DNA from: Oreohelix idahoensis | Lineage: Eukaryota > Mollusca > Gastropoda > Stylommatophora > Oreohelicidae | Reading direction: 5' to 3' | Length of the DNA stretch: 64,000 nt | Assembly: GCA_024509875.1 (NCBI GenBank) | Contig: JAMPIV010019071.1 | Span: 124,001 to 188,000 of the forward strand | Shown: positions 1 through 11,063 of the stretch, piece after piece | How positions within the stretch are numbered: the stretch's first letter is position 1 | Layout of the letters: the number at the start of each line of letters is the position of its first letter | The notes under the pieces: model-generated | What the model saw: only the letters and a program-made list of their open reading frames with translations | The model's database searches: none | What the model was told of the DNA's origin: nothing | Translations under genes and position numbers: made by a program

Positions 1-627
1 CTGTTCGATAGGGCCTTAAAAATGAAGTCAGCGATGCAGCAAAAAGGGATAAGGGTGAGGTATCCTAAACCTGAACCTAATGACCTTGGCGACTTACTGG
101 GATGATATCAAAGAAGATGGCCCACTGTGCTTCATTTCAACAGTTTAATTTTTATTGTCATTCAGCCTTGCGAGTTAGTAAGAAGTACAAGGGAAACATA
201 GTAATTTAAAGAGGGTATTATGATTCAGGAGAAAATTGTATGTGATTGTGAGATGATGCTGTAGTCAAAGCAGTTGACAGATGACATGTTTGACAATACT
301 TGACTAATAGGCTACACTGTCTAGATCAGAGCAGTGGATTCGGACTGTTATTGTATGTTGCATATCCTAAGCTTGCTATTTTTCGGGGGTGAAATGAATA
401 ACAGTGTTAATATTGTTAGGGTTAGGATTCCTAAACCTAACCCCTTTTTACTGTATCTGAATTATTTTAAAAGGCCGTACCGAACAGATGGCCCACTCTT
501 CTACATTTCAACCTCTTTCTGATAAGTAATATATTGTGAGTTTATCCAGGAAAAGTTACTGTATTGTAATAAAATGTTGGACCACGCACCATGCCTTACC
601 ATATCTACTGAAGTTAACATTGCGATA
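1..627. repeat. Non-coding DNA with a diverged direct repeat
   Basis: No gene is supported. A block of about 90 bp at 59-148 recurs in diverged form at 425-513. Both start with a run reading TCCTAAACCT and end with AGATGGCCCACT followed by a CATTTCAAC block. The repeat distance is about 366 bp. I do not recognise the family. The short ORF over the second unit is explained by the repeat and has no recognisable domain. Confidence 0.5.
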
Positions 628-867
628 TGATGCTCGAGTTAAATTAAATTGTGATGAAAAGAGGTGAAAGAGACACTCATTAAGGAAGCCAGCTGACAGT
701 TCTACAAGTCAGTCCTTGTTCTGGAACCCCCAATGTAAGAAAAGCCGAGAGGCTTAATAACATTTATGGCATAAAGAAGGGAATAGGAAGCAAACTAGAG
801 ATAACAGACATGGAAAGACCTTGAGCGAAAGGCACGGAGCAGGAAAGCGTAGCGTACATTTGTTGAA

Positions 868-975
868 AGTATGGCGTTATTCTGTTAAAGCCCCTTGAAG
901 GGCTGTGACTGAACCTACAACTTTGAAATATTACCCCATTGTAACCAACTAGGCTACTTGAGATAACCCACAAAT
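868..975 (-). repeat. tRNA-like SINE head (duplicated segment, copy 1)
   Basis: Read on the minus strand, the stretch has an A-box-like TAGCCTAGTTGG (complement of 945-956) and, about 30 nt further on, a B-box-like AGGTTCAGTCAC (complement of 905-916). This is the spacing of a tRNA-type RNA polymerase III promoter. The following body may run down to about 628, where the duplicated segment begins, but I see no poly(A) tail or target duplication to fix the ends. The second copy is at about 19600-19708. No cloverleaf could be completed, so this is more likely a SINE head than a tRNA gene. Confidence 0.45.
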
Positions 976-2061
976 CATTCTAGCCATCGCCACATAAAAG
1001 ATTTCGCCTGATATAATATACCTTTCTTCTTCTGGAGGTAATTTCTCAGAGTTTTAGACCACGACATACTGTGCATGTTAATTTAATCTTTCATTCACAC
1101 GGATTACAATTATATGTCCATTCGGTATTTGTTACAAGTGCATTTCAATTTGTTTTGACGGCCATCTTTTAATTTTACTTCCCGGCTTCCATTTCATTGG
1201 CTAAGCTATTTGCAGCGCCTTCTTTCCACTTTCAGGGACGATAACAACGTACCCCTGTCGAGTCTACACCTGCTCGCAGCAAATGTTTTTATCTCATGAT
1301 TCCCTCCCGTGATAGAATCTTGCACAGGCTTGTTTGTTCCACATTCACCTCACCCGCGTGTTCTCGCTACGTCCTTCAAATACTTTAAATAATTCGATAA
1401 AGATCATTACATAGAGGAAATTTAAATCTGAAGTTTAAACCGTAATTTTGATCAGTTCAGTCTGGCTTCTATACTCTCTTTTTTTGTTCTTCATCTAGCT
1501 TATGTGTGATGCGTCAAGGGCGAGGATAACTAATGGTTTTCGGTCCACTGCGTGTATTGCATATTATTAAAGACTGCAATACATATACTCAACTAATAGC
1601 TTCCTTAATATCCACTCTGCTTTTTCCTTGTGGACATTGCTGATTTCCACCGGTATCTATTTTGGGCCACCATCTTCACCACTGTCCATGAGATTTTAGC
1701 TGTTCATCGTTACGGTGAAGCAAAGATAGACAGAAAGATCGTCTATATTTTGAAATACAATCTAATGTACCGACTTATGTTGTGTCCAGTTTAAACAGTG
1801 TGTTCCGTGAAAGAAATAGACAAAATCCGTCTTTATTTATTTATGTTAATCCAGTTGCGTTCGCGTCCTCTCTTTGACCTCCAAGTTCATCTCTGTCCCT
1901 GCGAAGTTTTTCTAATCTAATATTTTGCTGTGATACCCTGTTCAACCAAAACCCATTGAAGGGTTGCAAACGGTTATATTGGGGTATATAGTGTGTTAAC
2001 ATCTTCGCTGGTATCATTTTCCTAGTCCTGGAAATGATTAGCCCTGAAAAGGACTACTGCG
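976..2061. other. Non-coding interval
   Basis: No gene or known element is supported. The part up to about 1615 is shared with 19710-20371; the copies differ by a short indel near 986, where the second copy has roughly 20 extra bases. From 1616 to about 1875 the two copies are unrelated. A short block around 1880-1915 (CCTCCAAGTTCATC and onwards) pairs with 24179-24210 and marks where homology resumes. Confidence 0.5.
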
Positions 2062-2136
2062 AAGTTGTTTCCTTGTAGCACACTTTATCCAAAGCACGCC
2101 CTAGGGTGTTGTACTCGACGACTTGCTGTTTTACAG

Positions 2137-2351
2137 GACTGGCTCAGGAAGACAAGAAATGGCTAACAGCATACACTAGACTCCTCAGGCAATTTCTAAA
2201 TGGTGCAAGGAAACCAGCTCCCCGGCCAATCCCAACAAAGCCTGTGTGCCTTAGTACCCATTTAATGAACTCCATATTGAAAGCAGATCTTCCAGACATT
2301 ACTCTCTGTGGACAGAAAATTAAAAGGCACAAGTTGAAATATTTTTGTTGA
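2137..2351 (+). other. Exon-like ORF, function unknown
   Basis: An open frame follows a good splice-acceptor-like tract, TGTTTTACAG ending at 2136, and runs to a TGA at 2349-2351. It begins with residues TGLAQEDKKWL and ends with KLKYFC. The second copy (24280-24497) is three bases longer through an in-frame GAC insertion near the end and keeps the frame and the stop. It also has a silent change and a Leu-to-Phe change. I recognise no family. It could be a captured terminal exon of a host gene or part of an unrecognised retroelement. The frame is short and the acceptor match may be chance. Confidence 0.3.
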
Positions 2352-2365
2352 AGTTTTTTGGTTAA

Positions 2366-2508
2366 CAGTTTTTTTTTTTTTTTACGGGATAGGGTAACCA
2401 GCCCCAATGTCCAACCCTCCTTAGTCGCTTTTTACGACATGCGTAGTAGGGTACAGTGTTACTATTCTTTGCTCCCCTTTCGGGCCCCGGTAACACACCA
2501 TTATAGAG
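2366..2508 (-). repeat. SINE-like repeat with poly(T) head (minus strand)
   Basis: A run of 15 or more T (about 2369-2384) is followed by a compact GC-richer stretch ending near GTAACACACC. Read on the minus strand it is a short sequence ending in poly(A), as expected of a retroposed SINE. A matching copy lies at about 24512-24652. I could not define a target-site duplication or tRNA boxes, so both family and ends are uncertain. Confidence 0.4.
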
Positions 2509-2513
2509 TTGTC

Positions 2514-2595
2514 GACAAGCAACTGAGAGATGAACAAGCAGGTTTTCGACAAAACAGATCCTGTCCAGAGCAGATAGCCATATTGAAAATATACG
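2514..2595 (+). pseudogene. Sliver of RTE-type reverse transcriptase
   Basis: About 80 bp on the plus strand encode the residues LRDEQAGFRQNRSC. The same run is found in the RTE-type reverse transcriptase pseudogene at 11826-13185 and in its copy 2. Only this internal piece is present, and it continues into unrelated sequence on both sides. The second copy is at about 24660-24735. It is a fragment carried inside the composite block. Confidence 0.6.
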
Positions 2596-2699
2596 GCCGT
2601 ATGACCGCTGACGGTACCAAAGTCCAAGAACGTAACAGTGCACTATTTGGCAAGAAAAGAATAAAAGTGCGAATAGTTTGTGATAAATGAGCCTAATAG

Positions 2700-3585
2700 T
2701 ATTAAACGCTCTAATTATTGTTACATCCCTTTTATTAGATAATGGATATAACTTTAATGTTCTTTTGAGTTGGGCCTTCTGTAAGATACTCGCTATTCGC
2801 AAAAGTTGATGTTTTCAAAAGTTAAAGAAAAACTTAAGCTTTTTGTTTTCATGTCGAGAAATGGTATGATTACATTATAATTGTATGTGGTGCTTAAATA
2901 AATCAACTGTAAACAGTTTAACTAATTGTATACACGCAGTAATTTTACCAAGTCCAAAGTAACAACAACAACAAAAAATATCCCTTCCTTTATTTGATAT
3001 TGCTGTCAGACCTCGCTTTGAGCCCCAGGAGCATGAACATACACAGTGCGTGTATAATCTTTGGCCCAGGGCCGAGATCACACATATTTTACACATTTTA
3101 CACAATAAAGTCAATAGACCCCACTTTGAACCCCAGAAGGGGTAATTTTTAAAAAAATTTTAAAAAAGGGTTACTTTATAAAACAAACACGGTAAAATGC
3201 GAAAAAAATGTCTTCATGATACCTTCACTGAAACTTCTTAGCGGAAAATTAAGTCTATTCAGGTTTTTTTTTTTTTTCTTGCCTGGTTTTTAAATGTGTT
3301 TTCATTGTCCCTTCACTGAAACTGTTTAGTCTATTCAGGTGTTATTTTTTTCCTCATCCCTTTTTTTTTCTATTATCACTATAAAAAAAAAGATTGCTCG
3401 TTAAAGTTTTCAAGAACGAGGGTGTATGAATTATTTATCTGTTTTCTTTCCCTTTCTTTTCAATCAATAGTATCATCACAAATAAATGTGCAATGTACAA
3501 CTTCATAGTGCAAAAAAGAGTGTGTAAATAAGTGTGTGCGAGGGAGTGAAAGGGATTTCTAAGCAGCTGCTCATTGTATTTTCAT
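2700..3585. repeat. Non-coding repeats: head of module N and part of module M
   Basis: No gene. The interval carries the head of the N repeat at about 3066-3145 (GGGCCGAGATCACAC, then a TCAATAGACC block and CCCCAGAAGGGG). It also carries the end of the M repeat at about 3390-3585 (AATAAATGTGCAATGTACAA, CAGCTGCTCATTGTATTTTC). The M copy is cut off exactly where the LINE begins near 3586. The same arrangement is found at 24840-25745 in the second copy. Confidence 0.6.
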
Positions 3586-6475
3586 TTGCCTGAACGGTGC
3601 AAGAGGTAGAAAGCATTGTCCAGAAAGCTCGGGGCAAGTCAGCTCCAGGTCCTAATGGTGTTCCGTATGTTGTGTATAAGAGATGCCCTGAGGTGCTCAA
3701 ACGACTGCTGCGGTTACCGAAGAATGCGTGGAAAACCCAACTTGTAAGCAAGGAATGGAGATAGGCGAACGGAGTCTACATCCCGAAGGAACAAAATTCC
3801 ACAGACATTAGTCAGTTTAGGCCAATCTCACTACTTAATGTGGAAGGGAAGATATTCTTCTCAGTGATGGCGAAAAGGCTCACTACATACCTCCTGGCAA
3901 ATGGGTACATTGATACTACCATTCAGAAAGGAAGTATCCCAGGTACACCAGGATGTCTAGAGCATGCCACAATGATCTGGGAAGCAATCCAAAAGGCAAA
4001 GTCTGACAGAACAAACCTCCATGTAATCTGGTTGGATCTAGCAAATGCTTATGGATCCGTTCCACACCAGATGTTGTGGCAGGCCCTAGAAATGTATCAT
4101 ATTCCACAACAGATTGCAGCAATGCTAAAGCTGTATTTCGCAGGGTTTTCTGTCAGATTTTCAACCATAGAGTACACAACGAAGTGGATTGGCCTTGAAG
4201 TTGGAATTGCGATGGGATGTACTATCTCTTCGATACTTTTCGTGATGGCCATGCAGGTAATCCTTAATGGGCGGAAGGAATGGCTATAGGTCAAAAGTTC
4301 GGTGAAATGTGTCAAATGCCACCACTCAAAGCATTCATGGATGACACAACAATTCTGACATCAGATAAACATCAGGCCCGCAGGATGTTAGCACGCCTGG
4401 ATGAACTAGTCAGCTGGTGCAGAATGAGCTTCACACCCAAGAAGTCGAGAAGCCTATCAGTCAGGAAAGGGAAGATAGCAGAGGTCATCTTCATGGTTTC
4501 CAACCAAAGAATCCCTACTGTCATTGAGGAACCTGTTAAAAGTCTTGGCAGGGTGTACGATGCCTCATTAAAAGGTTCGAATGCAGTGCAACAGACAATA
4601 GAAACGGCAGGCAGAGGGCTACAGATCATAGACCAAAGCAGACTCCTGGGAAAATTCAAACTGAGGTGCCTCCAGTTCATGTTGATACCTAAGTTGCTGT
4701 GGCCACTGCTTATCTATGAAATAAGCACAAGTACAGTGGAAGCTATAGAGCAGAAGGTCAACAAGTTCATGAGGAAATAGCTAGGGGTACCACCAAGTCT
4801 GTCACATGTAGCATTGTACTGTAAAAAGTCAAAACTTCTGCTTCCCTTCAAGTCAGTTGTTGAAGAGTACAAAGTTGGAAAGGCAAGGCTTGCAATGATG
4901 CTACGCGAGTCAGCAGATGACGTGGTTAAGTCCATTCAGCCCACACTGACAACGGGAAGGAAGTGGAGAGTGGAAGAAGCTGTTGATGCTGCCCAAGAGT
5001 CGCTCAAACTGAGGGAGGTAATCGGATACACACAGACGAATAGACGGGGATTTGGTCATGGAGACATCCGCTGGTTTTCCAATGCATCAAGCAGGGAGCG
5101 CAGAGACGTGGTAGTTCAGGAGATACGAGGAGCTGAGAATGATAAGAGGTTGCAAAAAGCAGTGCAGCATGCCCAACAAGGCCAATGGACTACATGGAAA
5201 GGAGCCCTGCAAAGGTCCTTGACATGGAATGATATATGGCATATGGCACCTCCTAAGCTCAGCTTCGTTGTTAGATCAATGTATGACCTCCTACCGTCGG
5301 CCACAAACCTTGTGAGATGAGGAAAGTCGGATGATGAGCAGTGCCCCTTGTGCCAGGGGAGGCAGACACTTGAACACGTACCCTCAGCATGTAAGGTGTC
5401 ATTAGGGCAAGGGCGATACACTTGGTGCCACAACAAAGTGCTAAATGAGCTTGCTGCGACAATAGACCTGGCAATGATAAAGGCGGATAGCAAAGCGAGG
5501 CTGAGCACCACAAATACATACTTTCTGAGGGCAGGAAAGTCAGCACACCCCAAGCCGAGTAAACCATGTAGCAGTTTACCATATCTTCTTGACTGTGCAA
5601 ACGACTGGGAGATGGCGGTAGACCTACCTGGTCGAGGGGCATATCCAGAGAGTATCAGAAAATCGCGGAGACGGCCGGATATAGTGCTTCATTCTTCAGC
5701 ATCGCTTCAGGTTGTACTAATTGTACTGACCTTGCCATTTGAATCTAGATTGGACGAGCAACATTCGTTCAAAGCGGCAAAATATAATGATCTGGCCGCG
5801 GATCTGAGACACGATGGGTTCACTGCAAGGGTCATGGCTGTTGAGGTCGGCGGAAGAGGGCTCGTGGCTGCATCAGTGTTTGATTTATTGAAACTGTTGG
5901 GGCTGAGGGGACAGTCGAGAACAAGGGCACTGAAGAGGCTTAGTGAAATTGCCGAAAAGGCATCGTGCTGGCTGTGGAACAACCGCAATGGGCTATGGAA
6001 ATCGTGACAGTAAACTTTGCGGTACAGAAAACATCAGGAATTTTTCTAAGTCCACAGTACGTTGAGTTTTTCAGTGTACTGATGAAAGGGTTGTGACTGA
6101 CGAGCAACAGGCGGTGTATATTATAAGAGGTGTTAGGCACAGAATTTCAGTTGCTAGCGCGCAGTGGCTAGCCTCGTCGGCTTCGCGCAGGTGTGTCCGT
6201 GTCTGTCCCTAGTTGTGAGCGACGGAACGAACGGAGTAATTTGTCTTCTCTTTGTTACTTTCACAATTGCCTCCACCGCTGGTAGAGTTATGGATTTTAA
6301 AGTTGTTACCAAAGTGAAATGGGATCATTTTTGATACAAGACAACAGGAGGCTGAGACACTTGGGAGTTATGACCCAAGTGGGCCCGCCCCCCTTAGAGT
6401 GTAAAGGAGTATACTGGTCCGAAACACTTGTCGGATGGGGGGATTTCGTCTGATGATCAGATTGCCTCCTTTATG
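3586..6475 (+). pseudogene. LINE with R2-type (restriction-like) endonuclease, 5'-truncated, copy 1
   Basis: This is the 3' part of a non-LTR retrotransposon protein that would reverse-transcribe its RNA at a nicked target. In order it shows reverse transcriptase (SAPGPNGVPY near the start, RPISLLN, WLDLANAYGSVP, GIAMGC, then FMDD at 4334-4345), a zinc finger CX2CX7HX4C at about 5340-5390, and a C-terminal endonuclease with RRPDIV at 5666-5683 followed by an acidic/KAAKY segment. This order is typical of R2/NeSL-like LINEs. Breaks: TAG at 3762-3764, a frameshift near 4260-4290, TAG at 4778-4780 and TGA at 5318-5320. Frames end at 6007; about 470 bp of 3' UTR may follow. The 5' end is abrupt, inside module M. 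The exact clade is uncertain. Confidence 0.85.
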
Positions 6476-6544
6476 TTTTTTTTTATTTAAATTAATGAAG
6501 AAAAATATCCCGTTCAACCTCTAATGGGTTATAATTTGGATATA

Positions 6545-8897
6545 CAGTAGAACTCCATTTATCCGAACCCCATGGGACCGAGCATCGTTCGGATAATCAA
6601 ATGTTCGGATAATTGGATTACATAATGTATCGAGTACATGTACACATATTTCTAAAAATAATTAACCATCACAAGGAAAATACACTATAAAACATATTTA
6701 CTTGTACTGTAACAATAATACCCACACTGTATTAGATCACTGTATCACCAAAATCTTTCATTACACTGCAGTGCATGTACTACTTGTACAGTATTATTAT
6801 TATTTTTTTTAAAGAGAAATATTTTCAAAATAACATTACAAACGATTCAAAACCAGGCACAACTTACGTATACATGTACTTGCACAGATGTAGCCCACTA
6901 TTTAAAATAATGAGGAATCCACTTTTGTACCAAACTGGATAGTCTCCTTTTGGCTGCTAAGTCCCGCATTCTCTTCAACAGCAGAAGCTGTGTAGGACAG
7001 CTGTCATCTTCTTGCTCGTACCAAGCCATCGCTGTTTCTAGTGCTATAAAGGCCTCTTCAGGACTTGGTCGACGTTTTGGGTTTTCTTCATAATTTACAA
7101 GTACATCATGTACTTCTGAGGAGTCTTCATCATCGGTCACTACATGTATTTGGTTTTCTTCTTGCACAAAAGACAAAATTTCTTCGTCATTCAAAAACTG
7201 AAAACCAGAATCATTATCATCTTCTAGCCACAAGTGTGCATCATCTTTGTCACAGTCCGAAAATCCGGGCATTGCTTGAAACAGTTCCACAACTTCATTT
7301 ATACAATCATCATTTGTGTCCACTGCAGTAGTTTCATTTCCTCCTTTTTTCCCAAGCAATCTATTCCAAGCCTTGTTGAGATTATCTTGTGACAGGGTGG
7401 TCCAAGCATCAGCTAACATATAGCAGCAGTCTTTGAAATTAAGCTTTTTGGAAAACGCCACCACACTTTCTTCATCTTCAGCCAACAATAAACGACGCAG
7501 GACTTCCTTCTTGTACATCTTTTTAAGCTTTGCTATAACACCCTGATCCATTGGTTGAATCAGTGCTGTTACATTGGGAGGCAGAAAAATTACTTTAAAA
7601 TTTGCATCAACTGCATTCAATGTATCCGTCTCTGGATGAGATGGTGCATTGTCCAGTAGAAAAATTACTTTTCCAGTTTTTTTTTTCTTGTTCTCTCAAC
7701 CTCTTCACATTTGGGATGAACTGATTTGTATACCAATCAAGAAATATTTCACTATTCATCCAAGCACTCATCTGTGCTTTGTAGCACAATGGGAGACATG
7801 TCACATTCTTTAAACAACGTGGTTTTTTTGGCTTTGCCGATCATTAGCACCGGTAAACGATGACTTCCACTGCAATTCGCGGCTACCAAAATTGTTACTC
7901 TCTCTTTGCACTTTTTAAACCAAGGGGCAGCTGCTTCGCGCTGAGATGCAAGTGATTTTTGAGGCAATGATTTCCAGTATAAGCCAGTCTCATCGGCATT
8001 ATACACATCATCGAGTGAATAACCTTCTTCTTCCAAAAAAGCCAAGAATGTTTCTTTAAAATTTTCAGCGGCAGTTGCATCGCTAGATAAAGATTCCCTT
8101 GAATCTCCAATTCTCGTATGCCATGACGAGATTTAAAGTTTCTTAACCATCCTTGGCTAGCCTTGAGGTCAGGAGGACCGTCAAGTTGATTGTTGAACTG
8201 AAGTGCCTTTTCACACAAGAGAGAGCCAGAGATAGGTTCCCCTTTGCTTCTTCTTTGCACAAACCATATATACAAAGCCTCTTCCAATTTCAAATCTTTC
8301 GCATTTCTCATGGTTTTACGTTTCTTCGACCCATTTTCACTATCCAATTTCGATGCAAAACTCATAATTTTATCCTTGTTACTTTTGATGTCAGAGACGG
8401 TAGCTTTCCCAACATTGAAAATCCTGGCAAGTGAAGACAAAGTTTCACATTTTCCTAGTCTCTTGATAATTTCTGTTTCGTTTCAATTGACAAAACATTG
8501 CGGTTCCTTTTATATGCTTTAGGCCTACTGGAAGATGCCATATCGCACAGAGAAATACTTGTACACCAAAATTATTCTGCTGTAGTAGCAGACACAATTA
8601 TTTTAAGTTGAACTGTCTGTTTAGCCAGTGTTCTGCCTAGAACGCACACGTACACTGGATTGGTAAACCAGATATTAACTGACTTTATGATCTAACTGCC
8701 TTCCTGTACGTAAGCGACCGACCATTAGCCCATCCCATCCTCTACAAATTGTTCGCACACATTTGAAGCTTGCCGCATCAAAATATTCAGAAATGTAGTC
8801 TAACGTGACTGGTGGCGCCTGATTTTTTTTCCTGGAAAAAGTGTTCGGATAATTGGGTGTTCGGATAATTGGGGTTCGGATAAATGGAGTTCTACTG
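6545..8897 (-). mobile_element. pogo/Tigger-type DNA transposon
   Basis: Terminal inverted repeats of about 28 bp start CAGTAGAACTCCATTTATCC at 6545 and end with their complement at 8897. They are flanked by the TA target duplication at 6543-6544 and 8898-8899. Copy 2 of the duplicated block has the uninterrupted site with a single TA (about 28697-28706), so boundaries are certain. Inside, a transposase pseudogene runs on the minus strand. The TIR-adjacent zones contain extra GTTCGGATAAT repeats, possible subterminal transposase-binding sites. The element entered after the duplication, or was excised precisely from the other copy. Confidence 0.95.
6898..8540 (-). pseudogene. Tigger/pogo-family transposase pseudogene
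   Basis: The start codon is probably the complement of 8538-8540 (MASSSRPKAYKRN). A frameshift about 28 codons in leads to a frame with a pogo-type helix-turn-helix (SSLARIFNVGKATVSDIK) and a CENP-B-like second DNA-binding region (EEALYIWFVQRR, GSLLCEKALQF). The DDE catalytic core follows: first aspartate in NADETGLYWKS, second in LLDNAPSHP, third in IQPMDQG, with 34 residues between the last two. The tail is acidic. Frameshifts near 8045, 7750-7800 and at the T-run at 7674-7684 break the product, so it cannot be made as one protein. Length and motifs fit the Tigger/jerky group of Tc1-mariner transposases. Confidence 0.9.
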
Positions 8898-9209
8898 TAT
8901 ATTGTTTTCAATTCCAAATAGTATGAACAACTGCCGATATGAGAAAGTGACATCACATTTGTCAAATCATTGTAAAAAGGGACAATCACAATTATGCTTA
9001 TACGTTAAATAAATAAACAACAACCAAAAAAAGCAACAACAAACAAACAAAAAATTAATTTTAAAAAAATATATAAAAAATCAAGAAGAAACTCTGAACA
9101 AGAATAATAAAGAGGAGGGGTGTAAAGGCCTGGTGGTTCCAGTTATATAACTGACTTTAACAGATATTTAATTGACTTTCATCATATGCATTGTAAGAAC
9201 AGCATCAGA
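8898..9209. other. AT-rich non-coding flank
   Basis: No gene. This matches 28700-29005 of copy 2 and is the continuation of the sequence interrupted by the Tigger transposon. It contains A-rich simple sequence (AACAAACAAACAAA) and no recognisable element end. Confidence 0.5.
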
Positions 9210-10918
9210 CCTTCACATACCCAGCCACTAGATATTAACATGTGTTCGTGTTAAATATTGTTTGACTATATTATGCAGTTCCCTAGGTCTATCTATTCTT
9301 AAAACCTCTTCTACATTGATAGGTAAGTTGGATGCTTGCAAATAATCTAATATTGGTATTCTTATTTGTTCATGCTTCTTACATTTTAATAAGAAATGTT
9401 CTATATTATTGTCTTGAAGACATCCTGCACAGTAAGGTTCTTCTATTCTGAAATAGCCTTTTCCCAGCTGTAGTCTGAGAAGTTTCTTATTACTGGGAAT
9501 TTTCAATTCCCTAGATATCTGACATTTTCTTGTTGGAGCCTTGAACATTTTATATGCATGTCTTCCTATCAGATTTTTATCCCACTCTGCTTTCAATTCA
9601 TCTGTTATTAAATCTTTAATTAAGCTCTTAATCTCTGATTTACTTATCCCTACATTTATTAGATTTTTATCAGATCTACCTTTCTTGGCTTCTTTATCTG
9701 CCTTTTCATTTCCTTCTATGCCAACATGTGAAGGTATCCAAGCAATTAAGACTGAACAACCTCTGGAATATAACTATGTAGTAGTCAGAAATATCTCCTC
9801 TGCTATATCAGGTCTACTACATTCTCGTAAGTTTCTAAGTGCTTTAATTGTTGAAAGAGAGTCAGTTAAAACTGTTAGTTTTTTGGGAGGGTTATTAGAG
9901 AATATTTCTAGTGCTTTTAGTATTGCCACCATCTCTGCAGTGAAAATGGATGTATTTTCCGTGATGCTATATTTTTTTGACATTTTCCATATTGGAGTAT
10001 ATATTCCTATCCCAAATTTGCCATCCTCTCCTTGGATCCATCTGTGTACACATTAATGCTGTCTTTTGATATTTGTTGTATATATTTATTGGCTGTGTTT
10101 TTAATATTTTCTATATTATTTGTTTCCTTAAGTGTTTCTGCTAGGTGGTAGTCCGTGTCTGGTTTCTTGATCTCCCAGGGTGGAATCACTGGCTTGTATT
10201 CACAACTGTTATTAATTGATGTAATTAATGTACCCAGATAGACAATTTCCTCCATACACTCCCATCCTGTAGGGTATCTTGTGGTATTCATTGGATTGGC
10301 CTAAGTTGTTAGTTGGCATCTGGTAAAAGCTGTACGTGCTGGGTGAGACTTATCTAACTTAACTCTGTTCATGTAATTTAGTCTTAACTCCTTTCTCCGT
10401 AATTCTAAGGGTAAAATTCCTAAAGCCACCTCTATAGCTCCCATTGATGTTGATCTGATTGCACCTGATATTGTACATAAAGTCTGATGCTGAATTATGT
10501 CTAATTTAATCTTGTTACTGTGTGCAGCAGAGTCATATATTATACTTCCATAATCTATTTTTCCTCTAATAAAAGATTTATAAAAAGTGAGCATTGTCTT
10601 AGTGCTTGCACCCCATCCATTACCTTTCAAATATCTTAGTAAGTTAGTCAATCCTCTGCAAGACTCGATTAGTTTATCTATGTGTTTATTCTAGTTCAGC
10701 TGTTGGTCCAATATCGTTCTTAGATATCGAGTGGTTTGCACTGTATTAATGTTTTGCCCTTGGATATTTATGTCTATAATTTTATTTTTAACAGCCCTAC
10801 CTTTACTGAAGATCATTCCCAATGTTTTATTTGTATTCAGCTGAAAACCCCATTTTGTCATCCAATTACATACTTTATTTATTTGCCTCCTGTTGTATCG
10901 CTCTGTAAAGAGTTTCCT
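9210..10918 (-). pseudogene. I-type LINE with RNase H, 3' half, copy 1
   Basis: Read on the minus strand from about 10918, the fragment shows the end of a reverse transcriptase palm and thumb (WMTKWGFQLN, IDYGSIIYDSAAHS, LPLELRRKELRLNYMN). A type I RNase H domain follows (VYTDGSK, an FTAEMVA acidic block, VLTDSLST), then a C-terminal zinc finger CX2CX7HX4C around 9400-9430. RNase H after RT is the hallmark of the I/Nimb group of LINEs. Stops and frameshifts split it into at least four frames (10301-10651, 10007-10291, 9774-9983, 9228-9596). The 5' end is truncated at about 10918 beside an M-repeat tail. Copy 2 is at 30728-37857. Confidence 0.85.
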
Positions 10919-11023
10919 ATCATCTTTATTGAAATGTGTAAAATGAACATATTTTGTAAATTCAAACTGAATTCGAATGAAGATTGAAAAAAAAAAAAAA
11001 TTATTAAAAAATGTTTAAAAAAA
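10919..11023 (+). repeat. 3' end of module M with poly(A)
   Basis: The stretch reads AAATGTGTAAAATGAACATA, then a GAATGAAGATTG block and poly(A). This matches the end of another M-type repeat at about 16655-16725 and of copy 2 at 37890-37985. It looks like the polyadenylated 3' end of a retroposed transcript. No coding sequence. Confidence 0.55.
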
Positions 11024-11053
11024 ATCGCTTCTCGGCCTTTTGGCTAAGATCAA
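11024..11053 (+). ncRNA. U2 snRNA 5'-end fragment (nt 1-30)
   Basis: The 30 bases begin ATCGCTTCTCGGCC and end GGCTAAGATCAA. By my recollection they equal nucleotides 1-30 of the highly conserved U2 spliceosomal RNA; the branch-site recognition region (GTGTAGTATC) that should follow is absent. The stub lies directly between a poly(A)-type repeat end and the N repeat. This is not a functional gene. It is either a retroposed chimera or the remnant of an insertion into a U2 gene. A mutated copy is at 37988-38016. Confidence 0.8.
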
Positions 11054-11063
11054 AATGTCTTAG

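Noticed and set aside
711..741. RTE fragment in the SINE-like segment
   Set aside because: TCAGTCCTTGTTCTGGAACC resembles the RTE 3' region (compare about 12002-12025), but only about 25 bp match; it is too short to annotate.
868..975. Functional tRNA gene
   Set aside because: A- and B-box-like words are present, but no acceptor stem or anticodon arm could be completed.
9541..10056. 171-codon plus-strand frame (and its copy at 31044-31634)
   Set aside because: Antisense of the RNase H and zinc-finger part of the I-type LINE, which has clear catalytic motifs on the minus strand.
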